A DNA stretch of 64,000 bases, from positions 1-64,000 of the forward strand of contig NZ_JAJHJB010000018.1 in the NCBI RefSeq assembly GCF_020819555.1, read 5' to 3'. Position 1 is the first letter of the stretch; every line of letters begins with the position of its first letter. This stretch comes from Pelosinus baikalensis (lineage in GTDB: Bacteria; Bacillota; Negativicutes; DSM-13327). Position numbers and translations under genes: made by a program. The notes below the pieces were generated by a model. It worked only from the letters and a program-made list of their open reading frames with translations, did not search any database and had not been told where the DNA came from. Shown piece after piece: positions 1 to 9,356 of the stretch.

Positions 1-53
1 CCTACGACCGATCGGTTAACAGCCGATTGCTCTACCAACTGAGCTATCGAGGA
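1..53 (-). tRNA. tRNA-Asn (GTT), 5' part, cut by the window edge
   Basis: The reverse strand reads as the acceptor 5' strand, D-arm (AGCTCAGTTGGTAGAGC) and anticodon arm of a tRNA. The anticodon loop is CTGTTAA, giving anticodon GTT (complement at 18-20), which decodes asparagine. The T-arm and 3' acceptor strand lie outside the window. It sits downstream of rpoD on the same strand. Confidence 0.93.
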
Positions 54-134
54 ATGTCGTCAACATTAACTATTATAATACAATACCAATGTTACGTCAA
101 CAACTTTTTTTAAGAAATGAAATTAAACTTACTA

Positions 135-1250
135 TTACTCTAAGAAATCTTTTAATTTCTTACTACGACTAGGGTGACGTAACTTTCTAAGAGCTTTTGC
201 TTCAATCTGGCGAATACGTTCACGGGTAACACCGAAATGCTGCCCTACCTCTTCTAGTGTGCGCGCTCGCCCATCATCAAGTCCAAACCGTAATCTAAGA
301 ACTTTTTCTTCTCGCGGAGTAAGAGTTTCTAGCACTTCTTCTAATTGTTCCTTTAAGAGCATAAAGGAAGCAGCCTCGGCAGGAGCTGGCGCATCCTGAT
401 CTTCAATAAAGTCACCTAAGTGAGAATCTTCTTCCTCACCAATCGGTGTTTCTAAAGATACTGGCTCTTGAGCAATTTTCATAATTTCTCTTACACGCTC
501 AACACTGATATCCATCTCTTTTGCAATTTCTTCTGGCTGAGGCTCACGTCCTAGTTCTTGTAATAATTGCCTAGACACGCGTATCAATTTATTAATCGTC
601 TCCACCATGTGCACTGGAATACGAATCGTTCGAGCTTGGTCAGCAATTGCCCTTGTGATTGCTTGGCGAATCCACCAAGTAGCATAGGTACTAAATTTAT
701 AGCCTTTATTATAGTCAAATTTCTCAACGGCTTTAATTAAGCCCAAATTACCTTCTTGAATTAAGTCCAAAAATAACATTCCCCGCCCAACATAGCGTTT
801 TGCAATACTTACAACCAAGCGCAGGTTAGCTTCTGCCAATCGCCTTTTTGCTTCCTCGTCGCCTTCTTCCATACGTTGCGCTAATTTAATTTCTTCATCA
901 GCTGTCAGTAAAGGTACTCGACCAATCTCCTTAAGATACATACGAACCGGATCATCAATACTAATACCTTCCGGAATTGTTAAATCAATATCTACTTCTT
1001 CTGGAGTTACTTCTTCTACTTCTGCTACATCAGGTTCATCATGTCTTTCAGTATCATCAGGAAGCTCGTCAACTATCTCAATCCCCTTACTAGAAAAGAC
1101 TTCATATATCTCTTCAATTTCATCAGGAGATAAATCTTCACTTTGGAGAGTATCCATGATTTCACTATAAGTTAACACGCCACCCTGTTTTTTCCCTTTG
1201 TTCACCAATTTAGTTACAAATTCATTTGATATCATCTTTTTCTCTGTCAT
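135..1250 (-). CDS. rpoD: RNA polymerase primary sigma factor RpoD (SigA)
   Basis: This is the housekeeping sigma factor that directs RNA polymerase to -10/-35 promoters. The 371-residue protein has a short acidic N-terminal region, region 1.2 (DPVRMYLKEIG, near residue 100), a highly conserved region 2 (LIQEGNLGLIKAVEKFDY, STYATWWIRQAI), region 3, and region 4 ending in the usual LRHPSRSKKLKDFLE. A start at 1250 is chosen because GGAGGAGGGG lies six bases upstream; the frame stays open to a TTG at 1280 without a better site. It follows dnaG by about 54 bp on the same strand, the conserved dnaG-rpoD macromolecular synthesis arrangement. Confidence 0.98.
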   Translation of the reverse strand: MTEKKMISNEFVTKLVNKGKKQGGVLTYSEIMDTLQSEDLSPDEIEEIYEVFSSKGIEIVDELPDDTERHDEPDVAEVEEVTPEEVDIDLTIPEGISIDDPVRMYLKEIGRVPLLTADEEIKLAQRMEEGDEEAKRRLAEANLRLVVSIAKRYVGRGMLFLDLIQEGNLGLIKAVEKFDYNKGYKFSTYATWWIRQAITRAIADQARTIRIPVHMVETINKLIRVSRQLLQELGREPQPEEIAKEMDISVERVREIMKIAQEPVSLETPIGEEEDSHLGDFIEDQDAPAPAEAASFMLLKEQLEEVLETLTPREEKVLRLRFGLDDGRARTLEEVGQHFGVTRERIRQIEAKALRKLRHPSRSKKLKDFLE

Positions 1251-1304
1251 TTTACTCCCCTCCTCCATTGGCCACTCCAATCAAGGCGTAGTTTCTTTTT
1301 GGAA

Positions 1305-3116
1305 TTATAAGTTGCGCAATTTATTAATTTCATCGTTTATTCGCTGACTTTCTGCTAATGCCTGCAGAAAACCACTATCCCCCAGACGTTCTAATTCATC
1401 AGCCCTTAATCGGTGCTGTTCATATAAAAACTTTAAATTTGTTAGGCGCATATTTTTTATACAATCATCAACCATTTTGATATTATCAGTATCATTATAT
1501 TGTATATCAATTAGCATAATATGAGATAGTTCTGCATTTGCTGCTTCACTTAGCATCATTGTCCAAGCAGTATCTGTAATATCTTTTCCCATATTATACT
1601 CTTTAAATATTAAATTGATTATTTCGCGTCTATTTTCTCCTTGTATTTCTTCAATAGACAGTTTCTCTTTAATATATGGTATAAGAGAGCTATTCCCACA
1701 CATTAATCGAATAATATGACTTTCAGCTTGTTCTAATGCGATTGAAGGTTGCTTCACAACTAACATATTAGATATATTCTTCCCTTTATTTACATTTTTA
1801 TCCTTTTGTTGCTGAAACAAAAATTTACGAACTTCGCTGCGTATAGCACTTTCATCAATTGCCAGCGTCTGTGAAATAGAAGCAATATACGCGTTCACTT
1901 CTACTGCATTATCCGCTTCTGCCAATATAGGTACTATTTTAGATACAACGGCAACTTTACCTTCCAGACCGCTATAATCTATACTTTGAAAAGCTTGCTT
2001 AATTTGATACTCTAAAATATCAGATGCTTCTGGGATGAGTGATTGAAAAGCCTCAGTTCCATGTTTGCGAATAAATTCGTCAGGGTCTTTGCCATCAGGA
2101 ATCAAAATCACTCTCACATTCGCACCTAAATTTCGTAGAATTGACAAAGCTCGTACTGTAGCATTTTGCCCAGCAGCATCACTATCATAAGCAAAAAATA
2201 TATCTTTAGCATTACGAAGCAATAATTTAGCCTGCTCAGGAGAAAAAGCTGTACCTAATGATGCCACAACATTTCGAATACCAAAAGCATGAGCCGTAAT
2301 GGCATCCATATAACCTTCTACTACAATGGCTTGCCCGGATTCCTTAATAAACTTTTGTGCAGCATCAAAACCAAACAAAATATATCTTTTATTAAAAACA
2401 GAGGTTTCTGGTGAATTTAAATATTTAGGTTGGCTATCATCAATCACCCTTCCCCCAAAACCAACTACCCGCCCTCGAGCATCAGAAATAGGAAATATTA
2501 CACGACTACGAAACCGGTCATAAACACCATCACCAGAATTTCTCTCTACGATTAGACCAGCTCTTAGCAAAACCTCTTGTTCTACACCACGTTCTAAAAA
2601 AGCGTTTACTAATTTATCCCAAGCAGGAGGAGCAAAGCCAATTTTAAAACGTTCAATGACGTCATCTGTAACACCACGGGAATTTAAATATTCTCTTGCT
2701 TTTTTACCATAAACAGTTTTTGTCAAACAAGCATAAAAAAACTCCCTAGCCATTTCATTGACACGGTATAATTTGCTATTCTCACGTTCCCTTGCCAATT
2801 CCCGCGAACTTTTCTCTTTTTCTGGCAAAGGAATATTCATTTTTTGCGCCAATACTTTTACCGCATCAAAAAAACTAATGTTTTCAATTTTCATTAAAAA
2901 ATTAAATACATTTCCCCCACTTTGACAACCAAAACAATAAAAAAAACCTTTGTCAGGTGTTACTGAAAATGAAGGAGTGTTCTCATGATGAAACGGACAG
3001 CAGCCCCAATAGTTTTTTCCCTTCTTTTTTAAAGGGACATAATCTGATAAGATGCTTACAATATCACTCTCCGAACGCAACCTATCAATAAATTCATCAT
3101 AAATCCCATCTTTCAT
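1305..3116 (-). CDS. dnaG: DNA primase DnaG
   Basis: DnaG makes RNA primers for lagging-strand replication with the DnaB helicase. The 603-residue protein has an N-terminal CHC2 zinc finger (C40, H43, C61, C64 with YWGCCPFHHENTPSFSV), the RNA polymerase domain, and a TOPRIM core with VVEGYMDAI followed by FFAYDSDAAGQ. The C-terminal third is diverged, as is usual for the helicase-binding region. AAAGGTGA precedes the ATG. It is the first gene of the dnaG-rpoD pair; the ~420 bp upstream contains repeated CAGGA-type motifs but no other gene. Confidence 0.97.
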   Translation of the reverse strand: MKDGIYDEFIDRLRSESDIVSILSDYVPLKKKGKNYWGCCPFHHENTPSFSVTPDKGFFYCFGCQSGGNVFNFLMKIENISFFDAVKVLAQKMNIPLPEKEKSSRELARERENSKLYRVNEMAREFFYACLTKTVYGKKAREYLNSRGVTDDVIERFKIGFAPPAWDKLVNAFLERGVEQEVLLRAGLIVERNSGDGVYDRFRSRVIFPISDARGRVVGFGGRVIDDSQPKYLNSPETSVFNKRYILFGFDAAQKFIKESGQAIVVEGYMDAITAHAFGIRNVVASLGTAFSPEQAKLLLRNAKDIFFAYDSDAAGQNATVRALSILRNLGANVRVILIPDGKDPDEFIRKHGTEAFQSLIPEASDILEYQIKQAFQSIDYSGLEGKVAVVSKIVPILAEADNAVEVNAYIASISQTLAIDESAIRSEVRKFLFQQQKDKNVNKGKNISNMLVVKQPSIALEQAESHIIRLMCGNSSLIPYIKEKLSIEEIQGENRREIINLIFKEYNMGKDITDTAWTMMLSEAANAELSHIMLIDIQYNDTDNIKMVDDCIKNMRLTNLKFLYEQHRLRADELERLGDSGFLQALAESQRINDEINKLRNL

Positions 3117-3535
3117 AAACTCACCTTTAACCTACTCGTAACCATATAGCCTGTTAATTTTTCATGAATAAATATTCCTACTAATCAACTTTTCGACTTA
3201 TGATACAAGAATATCCTGTTTTCCTGTTTTCGCGATTTTTTCCCATATTCCTGCTAATACTAGCATATCCAATATGATTAAAAGAAAAACTACTTTCGAT
3301 TTGTGATTTATTTCTACACAAATTCCCATAATCCTGCTATAAGATTCATGCACCATAGTACTTATTATTTCATACTATTAATTGAAAGATCTTAGAATGA
3401 GCTCCAAATTAGGACATAACTCCATTCATTTTACTTTCATAAACAATAGTATTCAATATAACTTATAAATATCCTCTTTTCCCTCTTGACAACTAATATT
3501 TTTTTTGATAACAAATTGAAACTTCTTCTTATAAC
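3117..3535. other. intergenic region with short repeated CAGGA/TCGAA motifs
   Basis: No gene is supported here. Read on the minus strand (toward dnaG), it contains several similar words: AGCAGGATTATGGGAA, AGCAGGAATATGGGAA, ACAGGATATTC and GTAGGAATATT. Two of these are followed by TCGAAAGTAG or TCGAAAAGTTG. It probably carries the dnaG-rpoD promoter, but no convincing -35/-10 pair could be fixed. Confidence 0.45.
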
Positions 3536-4531
3536 TCATCGGGCAATCCACTTTGCCGGAATAAATAACTCTTCAAACAAATGAACTGCATAACTATCTG
3601 TCAAACCTGCAATGTAATCAACAATGGTTACCTCCAATCCCCAAATACTTTCACGTTCTAAAAATTCCTGTGGTAAGCTTTCAGGGTGAAGGGTAAAGTA
3701 TTCATATAATTTATGAATGATATATTTCGCCTTCTTGCGATCCGGCTCTAAATCTGTTGAACGATATACTTTTCGAAACATAAACTCACGAAATTCTTCC
3801 ATGGCATTTTTAACGTTAGTCGAGATATGTATTTCATTACGTCCTTCAGATGTCCGAATCATATCAGAAACCATTACAGTAATCATATTAGACGGGTTTG
3901 TTCCTAATGTCTTTGCCACCTTTTCTGGTAAATCAACAGTTCTGATCATCCCTGCTCGAATACCATCATCATAGTCATGACATAAATAAGCGATACGATC
4001 GCCAATACGCACTACGTTTCCTTCTAAGGTAAAAGGCTTATTTAAACCTGTATGATTTAATATGCCATCTTTAACTTCTAATGTTAAGTTCAGTCCTCTG
4101 CCATTTCGTTCGAGATGTTCTACGACTCTTAAACTCTGTTCATTATGGTGGTAACGACCAATAATTTCACGCAAAGCATACTCGCCAACATGACCAAAAG
4201 GAGTGTGCCCAACGTCATGTCCCAAGGCAATAGCTTCAATTAAATCTTCATTTAACATTAATCCTCGGGCAATGGTTCGAGATATTTGTGAGACCTCTAA
4301 ACTATGAGTCATTCTCATGCGATAATGATCTCCAGGAGAAATATAAACTTGGGTTTTATGCTTTAATCGGCGAAAAGCCTTACTATGGATAAGACGATCA
4401 CGATCACGCTGGAAAGCGGTTCGAAACTCACATACCTCTTCTTCTTTATCTCGTATTGCTTCCCTACTTTTACTAGCAAAGGATGACAGTATTTTATATT
4501 CTTGTTCCTCAATACGTTCACGTATATTCAT
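3536..4531 (-). CDS. deoxyguanosinetriphosphate triphosphohydrolase-like HD protein
   Basis: This is a dGTPase-family HD-domain enzyme that hydrolyses dNTPs to nucleoside and tripolyphosphate, a role in nucleotide pool balance (family knowledge). The 331-residue form shows the HD metal site: H76 in MTHSLEVSQ, H105-D106 in GHDVGHTPFGH, and a later D in IAYLCHDYDD. The start at 4531 follows GGAGGCGAT; the longer frame to 4597 has no ribosome site. It lies upstream of dnaG on the same strand and is divergent from the LptA-like gene. Which dNTP it prefers cannot be told from the sequence. Confidence 0.9.
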   Translation of the reverse strand: MNIRERIEEQEYKILSSFASKSREAIRDKEEEVCEFRTAFQRDRDRLIHSKAFRRLKHKTQVYISPGDHYRMRMTHSLEVSQISRTIARGLMLNEDLIEAIALGHDVGHTPFGHVGEYALREIIGRYHHNEQSLRVVEHLERNGRGLNLTLEVKDGILNHTGLNKPFTLEGNVVRIGDRIAYLCHDYDDGIRAGMIRTVDLPEKVAKTLGTNPSNMITVMVSDMIRTSEGRNEIHISTNVKNAMEEFREFMFRKVYRSTDLEPDRKKAKYIIHKLYEYFTLHPESLPQEFLERESIWGLEVTIVDYIAGLTDSYAVHLFEELFIPAKWIAR

Positions 4532-4682
4532 AATATCGCCTCCGCATTTTACTTCATAACCTTCGTTTTTTTTAGATAGAAGCATTGTTTGCTTCATTAT
4601 TACACCTAGTTTGATAACGAATGAATCTTATATACTCTTTTCAGCATACCAAGCATTTACACCTCCATTTTCCTACAAAATC

Positions 4683-4691
4683 TGTTATAAT
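4683..4691 (+). promoter_or_regulatory. extended -10 promoter of the LptA-like gene
   Basis: TGTTATAAT is an extended -10 (TGn plus TATAAT) about 50 bp before the start at 4742. No good -35 is present, which is common for extended -10 promoters. Confidence 0.55.
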
Positions 4692-4741
4692 ATTATTAAG
4701 GATTTGTTTATATGCTTTACTTATACGGAGAGGAGATTATT

Positions 4742-5218
4742 ATGAAAACTAAAACTTTCATATTTACTTTACTGTTTATGCTGATATTTACAGCAACTAC
4801 TCTCGCTGCCAAACCCACTATTACAGCAGATCAGCAATATTTTGACATTAATACCGGTTTATATGTATTAAATGGAAATGTATACATACAAGTTAAAAAC
4901 CGTGTGATTACTGCAGATCAAGCAAAAGTTAATATGGGCTCATTAGAAGTTTGGGGAAGTGGCAATATTACAGTAAAGCAAGATGATATTTTATTCACTG
5001 CAGATAGTGTCTATGTATATGGTGCCCAAGACCGAGCTATCGTCGAAGGAAATGTACATTTTACTCGCACAAACCTAAATGTTACAGCTAATCACGTCGA
5101 TTACAACTGGCGAGATAAAAATGCCTTTTTTAGCGATAATGTACAAATTGAACAAAATGGGAATTCCTGGTCCGCGGATACAGCAAAATATAATATAACA
5201 ACAGACACATTCTTATAA
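4742..5218 (+). CDS. LptA/OstA-domain periplasmic protein
   Basis: This is a single OstA-like domain of 158 residues behind a typical signal peptide (MKTKTFIFTLLFMLIF...LAA). The rest is the beta-rich pattern of LptA, with repeated strands such as VLNGNVYIQVKNRVITADQA, WGSGNITVKQDDILFTADS and AIVEGNVHFT. LptA proteins bridge the periplasm and carry lipopolysaccharide to the outer membrane. The start follows GGAGAGGAG. It is transcribed alone on the plus strand, opposite to its neighbours, with its own extended -10 and terminator. In a Firmicute this supports a diderm envelope. No lptB, lptC or lptF/G is in the window. Confidence 0.85.
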   Translation: MKTKTFIFTLLFMLIFTATTLAAKPTITADQQYFDINTGLYVLNGNVYIQVKNRVITADQAKVNMGSLEVWGSGNITVKQDDILFTADSVYVYGAQDRAIVEGNVHFTRTNLNVTANHVDYNWRDKNAFFSDNVQIEQNGNSWSADTAKYNITTDTFL

Positions 5219-5226
5219 TAAAAAAG

Positions 5227-5250
5227 CCTCCGGATTTTTACCGGAGGTTT
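5227..5250. terminator. bidirectional intrinsic terminator
   Basis: CCTCCGG and CCGGAGG arms enclose a 7-nt loop with T-runs on both sides, between the convergent LptA-like gene and the PPSR gene. Confidence 0.92.
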
Positions 5251-5255
5251 TTTTA

Positions 5256-6104
5256 TTATACTTGTGAGCAATAATCCGCACCAAAGATATTAGATTGTTT
5301 TTTGCTACAGATCAATTCCATAATTTTATTAGCAGTTTCTTCAATAGCCTTATTTGACACATCAATAATAGGACAGTTTAATTTATGCATAATGCTTTTA
5401 GCATATTCTACTTCCTCTTTGATTCGTGCAGAATCAGCATAACAGGATTCCGGGTCTAATCCCATAGAACGCAGTCGCTCGGCCCGAATATTATTTAATT
5501 TGGCAGGATCAATAATTAAACCGACAATTTTTTCTGTAGGAATTTCGAATAATTCTTTTGGCGGAGCCACTTCAGGCACCATCGGTACATTGGCAACCCG
5601 TAATTCTTTATGAGCCAGATACATGCTCAAGGGTGTCTTTGAGGTACGCGATACTCCAACCAGTACCACATCGGCTTTTAGTATACCGTCAGGATTTTTC
5701 CCATCATCATATTTTACCGCAAATTCAATTGCTGCAACCCGTTTGAAGTAAGCTTGATCCAAAGTATGAACCAATCCTGGCTTTAATTGCGGAACAAATC
5801 CTGATACATGCTGTACAGCATCAATCATGGGTCCCATAATATCAATCGTAGGAATGTTATAACGTTGTGCCTGTTCTAATAACGCTTCTCTTAATTCACG
5901 TCCTACAATGGTATGACAAATCACACTGGTATAATTTGCTGCATCTTCTAAAATTCTTTCAATCTGAATGGTACTATTAATATACGGAATACGAATAATT
6001 TCAAACGCTCCAGCTTTAAATTGACTTGCTGTGGCTCTAGCTATCATTTCCGCCGTTTCACCAATAGAATCCGATAAAGCATAAATTACTGATGATTTAG
6101 CTAT
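5256..6104 (-). CDS. PEP synthase / pyruvate,phosphate dikinase regulatory protein (PPSR, DUF299)
   Basis: This bifunctional kinase/phosphotransferase family switches PEP synthase or PPDK activity by ADP-dependent phosphorylation and Pi-dependent dephosphorylation (family knowledge). Its nucleotide-site motif GVSRTSKTPLS is present. The first ATG, at 6047, would delete the conserved N-terminal strand and loop: the frame upstream encodes AKSSVIYALSDSIGETAE, which is typical of the family. Between that stretch and the in-frame stop at 6141 there is no ATG, GTG or TTG. A strong AGGAGGG site sits at 6117-6111, followed by ATC (6107) and ATA (6104). I place the start at the ATA, giving 282 residues. 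A non-standard initiator, or a single sequence error, is implied. Confidence 0.88.
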   Translation of the reverse strand: MAKSSVIYALSDSIGETAEMIARATASQFKAGAFEIIRIPYINSTIQIERILEDAANYTSVICHTIVGRELREALLEQAQRYNIPTIDIMGPMIDAVQHVSGFVPQLKPGLVHTLDQAYFKRVAAIEFAVKYDDGKNPDGILKADVVLVGVSRTSKTPLSMYLAHKELRVANVPMVPEVAPPKELFEIPTEKIVGLIIDPAKLNNIRAERLRSMGLDPESCYADSARIKEEVEYAKSIMHKLNCPIIDVSNKAIEETANKIMELICSKKQSNIFGADYCSQV

Positions 6105-6266
6105 GATGCTCCCTCCTATACTAATAATTCTATTGTATATTTATTTTAATAAAAGCCAATTCCAATTTATATAATACGTTAAAATCATACAAAATCCTCT
6201 TCTAAAAGACTCTCTTTATAACATTCTGCCAATAAACATAGATAATTATTACATGTTAAAAGTATA

Positions 6267-6297
6267 AAAGAGCCTGCATCCATTGTACAGGCTCTTT
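6267..6297 (-). terminator. terminator of glyQS
   Basis: AGAGCCTG and CAGGCTCT arms are followed by TTTTATA on the minus strand, just downstream of glyS. Confidence 0.85.
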
Positions 6298-6307
6298 CTT
6301 ATATGAT

Positions 6308-8368
6308 TTATAAAGCTACAATTTTACTTAAATCTGCTACATTCGTAGTAAGACCTGTAATTCCTTTGAGTAATGCTAAACGATTATTTTTTACTGCTAC
6401 ATCTTCAACCATAACCATAACTGCACCAAAAAACGCATCAATTGGCTCAGTCATCCTGATCATTGCATTGAGTATACCACAATAGTCTTTTCTTTCCGTC
6501 ATACTTTGAATCTCTTCATATGCATCTTTATAGGCAAAATAGAGAACGCGTTCCTCATCTACTGTAAATAAGCTCTCATCAATTGCCTGAACAGCTGTAA
6601 CATTTTTGACTAAATTACCAACCCGAGTAAATGCTTGCACAGCCTTCTGCATTTCGCTGCTGCCGCCATCATTTGCCATAGCTTTAGCCCTCAACCAAGT
6701 ATCATATACATCATCTACGCTAGTGCCCATTACAGCATCAACGATATCATAACGAATATTTTCATCAGCTAAGACATTCTTAATTCGTAATCGGAAAAAC
6801 TCCTGAATTTCTATGAGCAACTTCTCTCGCTTTTCAGGAACAATACCCAATAAATCCATAGTTTGAACCAGCATAGCATTCATCGAAACATGATAGTTGC
6901 TATCAATTAAGATATTAACAATCCCTAATGCCTGGCGTCTTAATGCATAAGGATCTTGAGAACCCGTTGGTATTAGACCACGACTGAAAGTTGCTACGAT
7001 ATTATCCAGTTTGTCAGCGATACTAATCACCTTTCCTGCTACACTTTCCGGCAAAATATCACCAGCAAAACGGGGTAAATAGTGTTCGAATATTGCCTGA
7101 GCTACCTCAGGTTGTTCTCCATTTAACAATGCATATTCTTTCCCCATAGTCCCTTGCAGTTCGGTAAACTCGCAAACCATCCCTGTTACCAAATCAGCCT
7201 TTGCAAGTTTGGCACTCCGTTCAATAATCCTATTTACATTTTCAGTACCTATAAATTTTGCAATAGCTAACGCGAGATGCTCAATACGTATGGTTTTATC
7301 ATAAACAGTGCCTAATCCCTCTTGAAAAACAATCGTCTTAAGTTTATCTAAGCGATCAATTAATTTTATCTTCTTATCTTCCTCAAAAAAGAACTGAGCG
7401 TCGGCTAATCTTGCTTTGAGTACCCTTTCATTACCATGACGAACAATATCAATATGGTCGGCGGAACCGTTACGTACCGTAATAAATACAGGTAAGAGCT
7501 TTCCATTTTTTGAGACTACAGGAAAATACCGCTGATGCTCGCGCATAGGCGTAATAACAGCCTCTGGAGGCAATGATAAATATTTTTCTTCAAATCGTCC
7601 GCAAAGAGCTGTCGGATATTCCACAAGATATACTACTTCTTCTAATAAATCTTCATCAATAGCAGCAGTACCACCTTGACTTAGGGCAATTTCCTGAACT
7701 TGCTCACGAATAACGCTGCGTCGCTCTTCTTGATTTACCATAACGTAGTTTTCCTGCAATACAGTAAAATAATCATCCACAGAATTTACGATTAATTCAC
7801 CTTTACTTAAAAAACGATGACCGCGAGTCGCATTCCCCGTTGATACTTCTGCAATGGTAAAAGGAATGATCTCGCTACCAAAAAGTGCTACTATCCAACG
7901 GATAGGCCTAACAAACTTTCTATCAAAGTTAGCCCATCGCATATTCTTAGGAAAATTAAGACTATCAATAATATTGCTTAAGATCTCAGGCAACAAGGTC
8001 GTGACAGGTTTGCCCACTTCATGTACAAGAGCATAAACATATCCATCTTTTACCACCAAATCAGTTGGATCGACACCTTGCCCCCGGGCAAATCCTTGAG
8101 CAGCTTTTGTTGGCAGATGATTTGCATCAAATGCAATCTTTATAGAAGGGCCTTTATTTTCACTATTCTTATCCGCTTGTTCTTCTACTACATCTCTCAC
8201 AATCAATGCTAATCGTCGAGGAGTCCCTAGCACTTGAATATCTCTATAGCCAACTCTAAGTTCATCAAATTTATTTCTAGCAATATTCTCAAGTTGGCTT
8301 AAAGCGCCTGCCATAAATCTTGCAGGAATTTCTTCCGTACCAATTTCAAATAATAAATCTTTTGCCAT
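6308..8368 (-). CDS. glyS: glycine--tRNA ligase beta subunit
   Basis: This is the beta chain of the bacterial alpha2beta2 glycyl-tRNA synthetase, providing tRNA binding and an HD-like region. The 686-residue length is normal, and it opens with the family signature MAKDLLFEIGTEEIPARFM. AAGGAGGG, overlapping the glyQ stop codon, precedes the ATG, so it is translated directly after glyQ (2-bp gap). It is co-regulated with glyQ through the T-box leader at about 9.36-9.6 kb and ends at its own terminator. Confidence 0.97.
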   Translation of the reverse strand: MAKDLLFEIGTEEIPARFMAGALSQLENIARNKFDELRVGYRDIQVLGTPRRLALIVRDVVEEQADKNSENKGPSIKIAFDANHLPTKAAQGFARGQGVDPTDLVVKDGYVYALVHEVGKPVTTLLPEILSNIIDSLNFPKNMRWANFDRKFVRPIRWIVALFGSEIIPFTIAEVSTGNATRGHRFLSKGELIVNSVDDYFTVLQENYVMVNQEERRSVIREQVQEIALSQGGTAAIDEDLLEEVVYLVEYPTALCGRFEEKYLSLPPEAVITPMREHQRYFPVVSKNGKLLPVFITVRNGSADHIDIVRHGNERVLKARLADAQFFFEEDKKIKLIDRLDKLKTIVFQEGLGTVYDKTIRIEHLALAIAKFIGTENVNRIIERSAKLAKADLVTGMVCEFTELQGTMGKEYALLNGEQPEVAQAIFEHYLPRFAGDILPESVAGKVISIADKLDNIVATFSRGLIPTGSQDPYALRRQALGIVNILIDSNYHVSMNAMLVQTMDLLGIVPEKREKLLIEIQEFFRLRIKNVLADENIRYDIVDAVMGTSVDDVYDTWLRAKAMANDGGSSEMQKAVQAFTRVGNLVKNVTAVQAIDESLFTVDEERVLYFAYKDAYEEIQSMTERKDYCGILNAMIRMTEPIDAFFGAVMVMVEDVAVKNNRLALLKGITGLTTNVADLSKIVAL

Positions 8369-8370
8369 AA

Positions 8371-9246
8371 TTATTTACCCTCCTTAAGCAAGGGAAAGCC
8401 TAATTTTTCTCGTTGTTCTAAATAGCCTTGTGCGCACAATCTGGCCATATTACGAACTCTTCCAATAAAACCGGTACGTTCACTAACACTAATCGCACCA
8501 CGGGCATCTAATAGATTAAAAGTATGAGAGCATTTTAACACATAATCATAGGCGGGTAATACATAGCCTGCTTCAATGACTCGGATGGCTTCTTTTTCAT
8601 ACATATCAAACAACTGGAATAGCAAATCCGTATCAGCAATTTCAAAATTATAATGAGATTGTTCTACTTCATTACGGTGAAAAACATCGCCATAAGTAAC
8701 GCCATCTACCCATTCTAGTTCATACACATTTTCTTTTCCTTGAATATACATTGCCAAACGCTCTAAACCATAGGTAATTTCCACAGAGACAGGTTTTACA
8801 TCAATACTGCCAACTTGTTGGAAATAAGTAAATTGGGTAATTTCCATACCATCTAACCACACTTCCCAGCCAAGTCCCCATGCACCTAAGGTTGGAGATT
8901 CCCAGTTATCTTCAACAAAACGAATATCATGCTGACTGGGATCAATTCCTAAACCTACCAAACTTTCTAAATAGAGTTCTTGAATATTTGCAGGTGATGG
9001 TTTCATGATAACTTGAAATTGATGATGCTGTAACAAACGATTAGGATTATCTCCATAACGTCCATCTGCAGGACGACGCGAAGGTTCCACATATGCAACA
9101 TTCCAAGGTTCTGGTCCTAAAGCTCGTAAAAAGGTTGCAGGATTCATTGTACCTGCCCCCTTTTCCACATCATACGGTTGCATTAAAATACATTTCTGTC
9201 CAGCCCAAAAATTTTGTAGTGTCAAAATAATCTCTTGAAAAGTCAC
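8371..9246 (-). CDS. glyQ: glycine--tRNA ligase alpha subunit
   Basis: This is the catalytic class II alpha chain, which activates glycine and charges tRNA-Gly. The 291-residue protein carries MNPATFLRALGPEPW, YVEPSRRPADGRYGDNPNR and the motif-2 region (LQHHQFQVIMKPSP). The start is GTG at 9246 behind GGGAGGCG. It is the first gene of glyQS, downstream of a glycine T-box. Confidence 0.97.
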   Translation of the reverse strand: MTFQEIILTLQNFWAGQKCILMQPYDVEKGAGTMNPATFLRALGPEPWNVAYVEPSRRPADGRYGDNPNRLLQHHQFQVIMKPSPANIQELYLESLVGLGIDPSQHDIRFVEDNWESPTLGAWGLGWEVWLDGMEITQFTYFQQVGSIDVKPVSVEITYGLERLAMYIQGKENVYELEWVDGVTYGDVFHRNEVEQSHYNFEIADTDLLFQLFDMYEKEAIRVIEAGYVLPAYDYVLKCSHTFNLLDARGAISVSERTGFIGRVRNMARLCAQGYLEQREKLGFPLLKEGK

Positions 9247-9356
9247 TAATAATACGCCTCCCTTAATAGTAAAAAACTTAATCTACATTAAGTCTCAGCC
9301 AAAATGCAATCCTCAGCCTTGCTTATGCAAATAAACGTATGCGACTGCTTGTTTAC

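Noticed and set aside
2326..2523. Plus-strand open frame inside dnaG
   Set aside because: It is the antisense shadow of a conserved gene, with no ribosome site. The same holds for other frames opposite strong minus-strand genes (for example 24217-24648, 40350-40763, 43624-43965).
3485..3510. TTGACA on the plus strand near 3486
   Set aside because: The spaced -10 is poor (TAACAA), and it would point into the 3' end of the minus-strand dgt-like gene.
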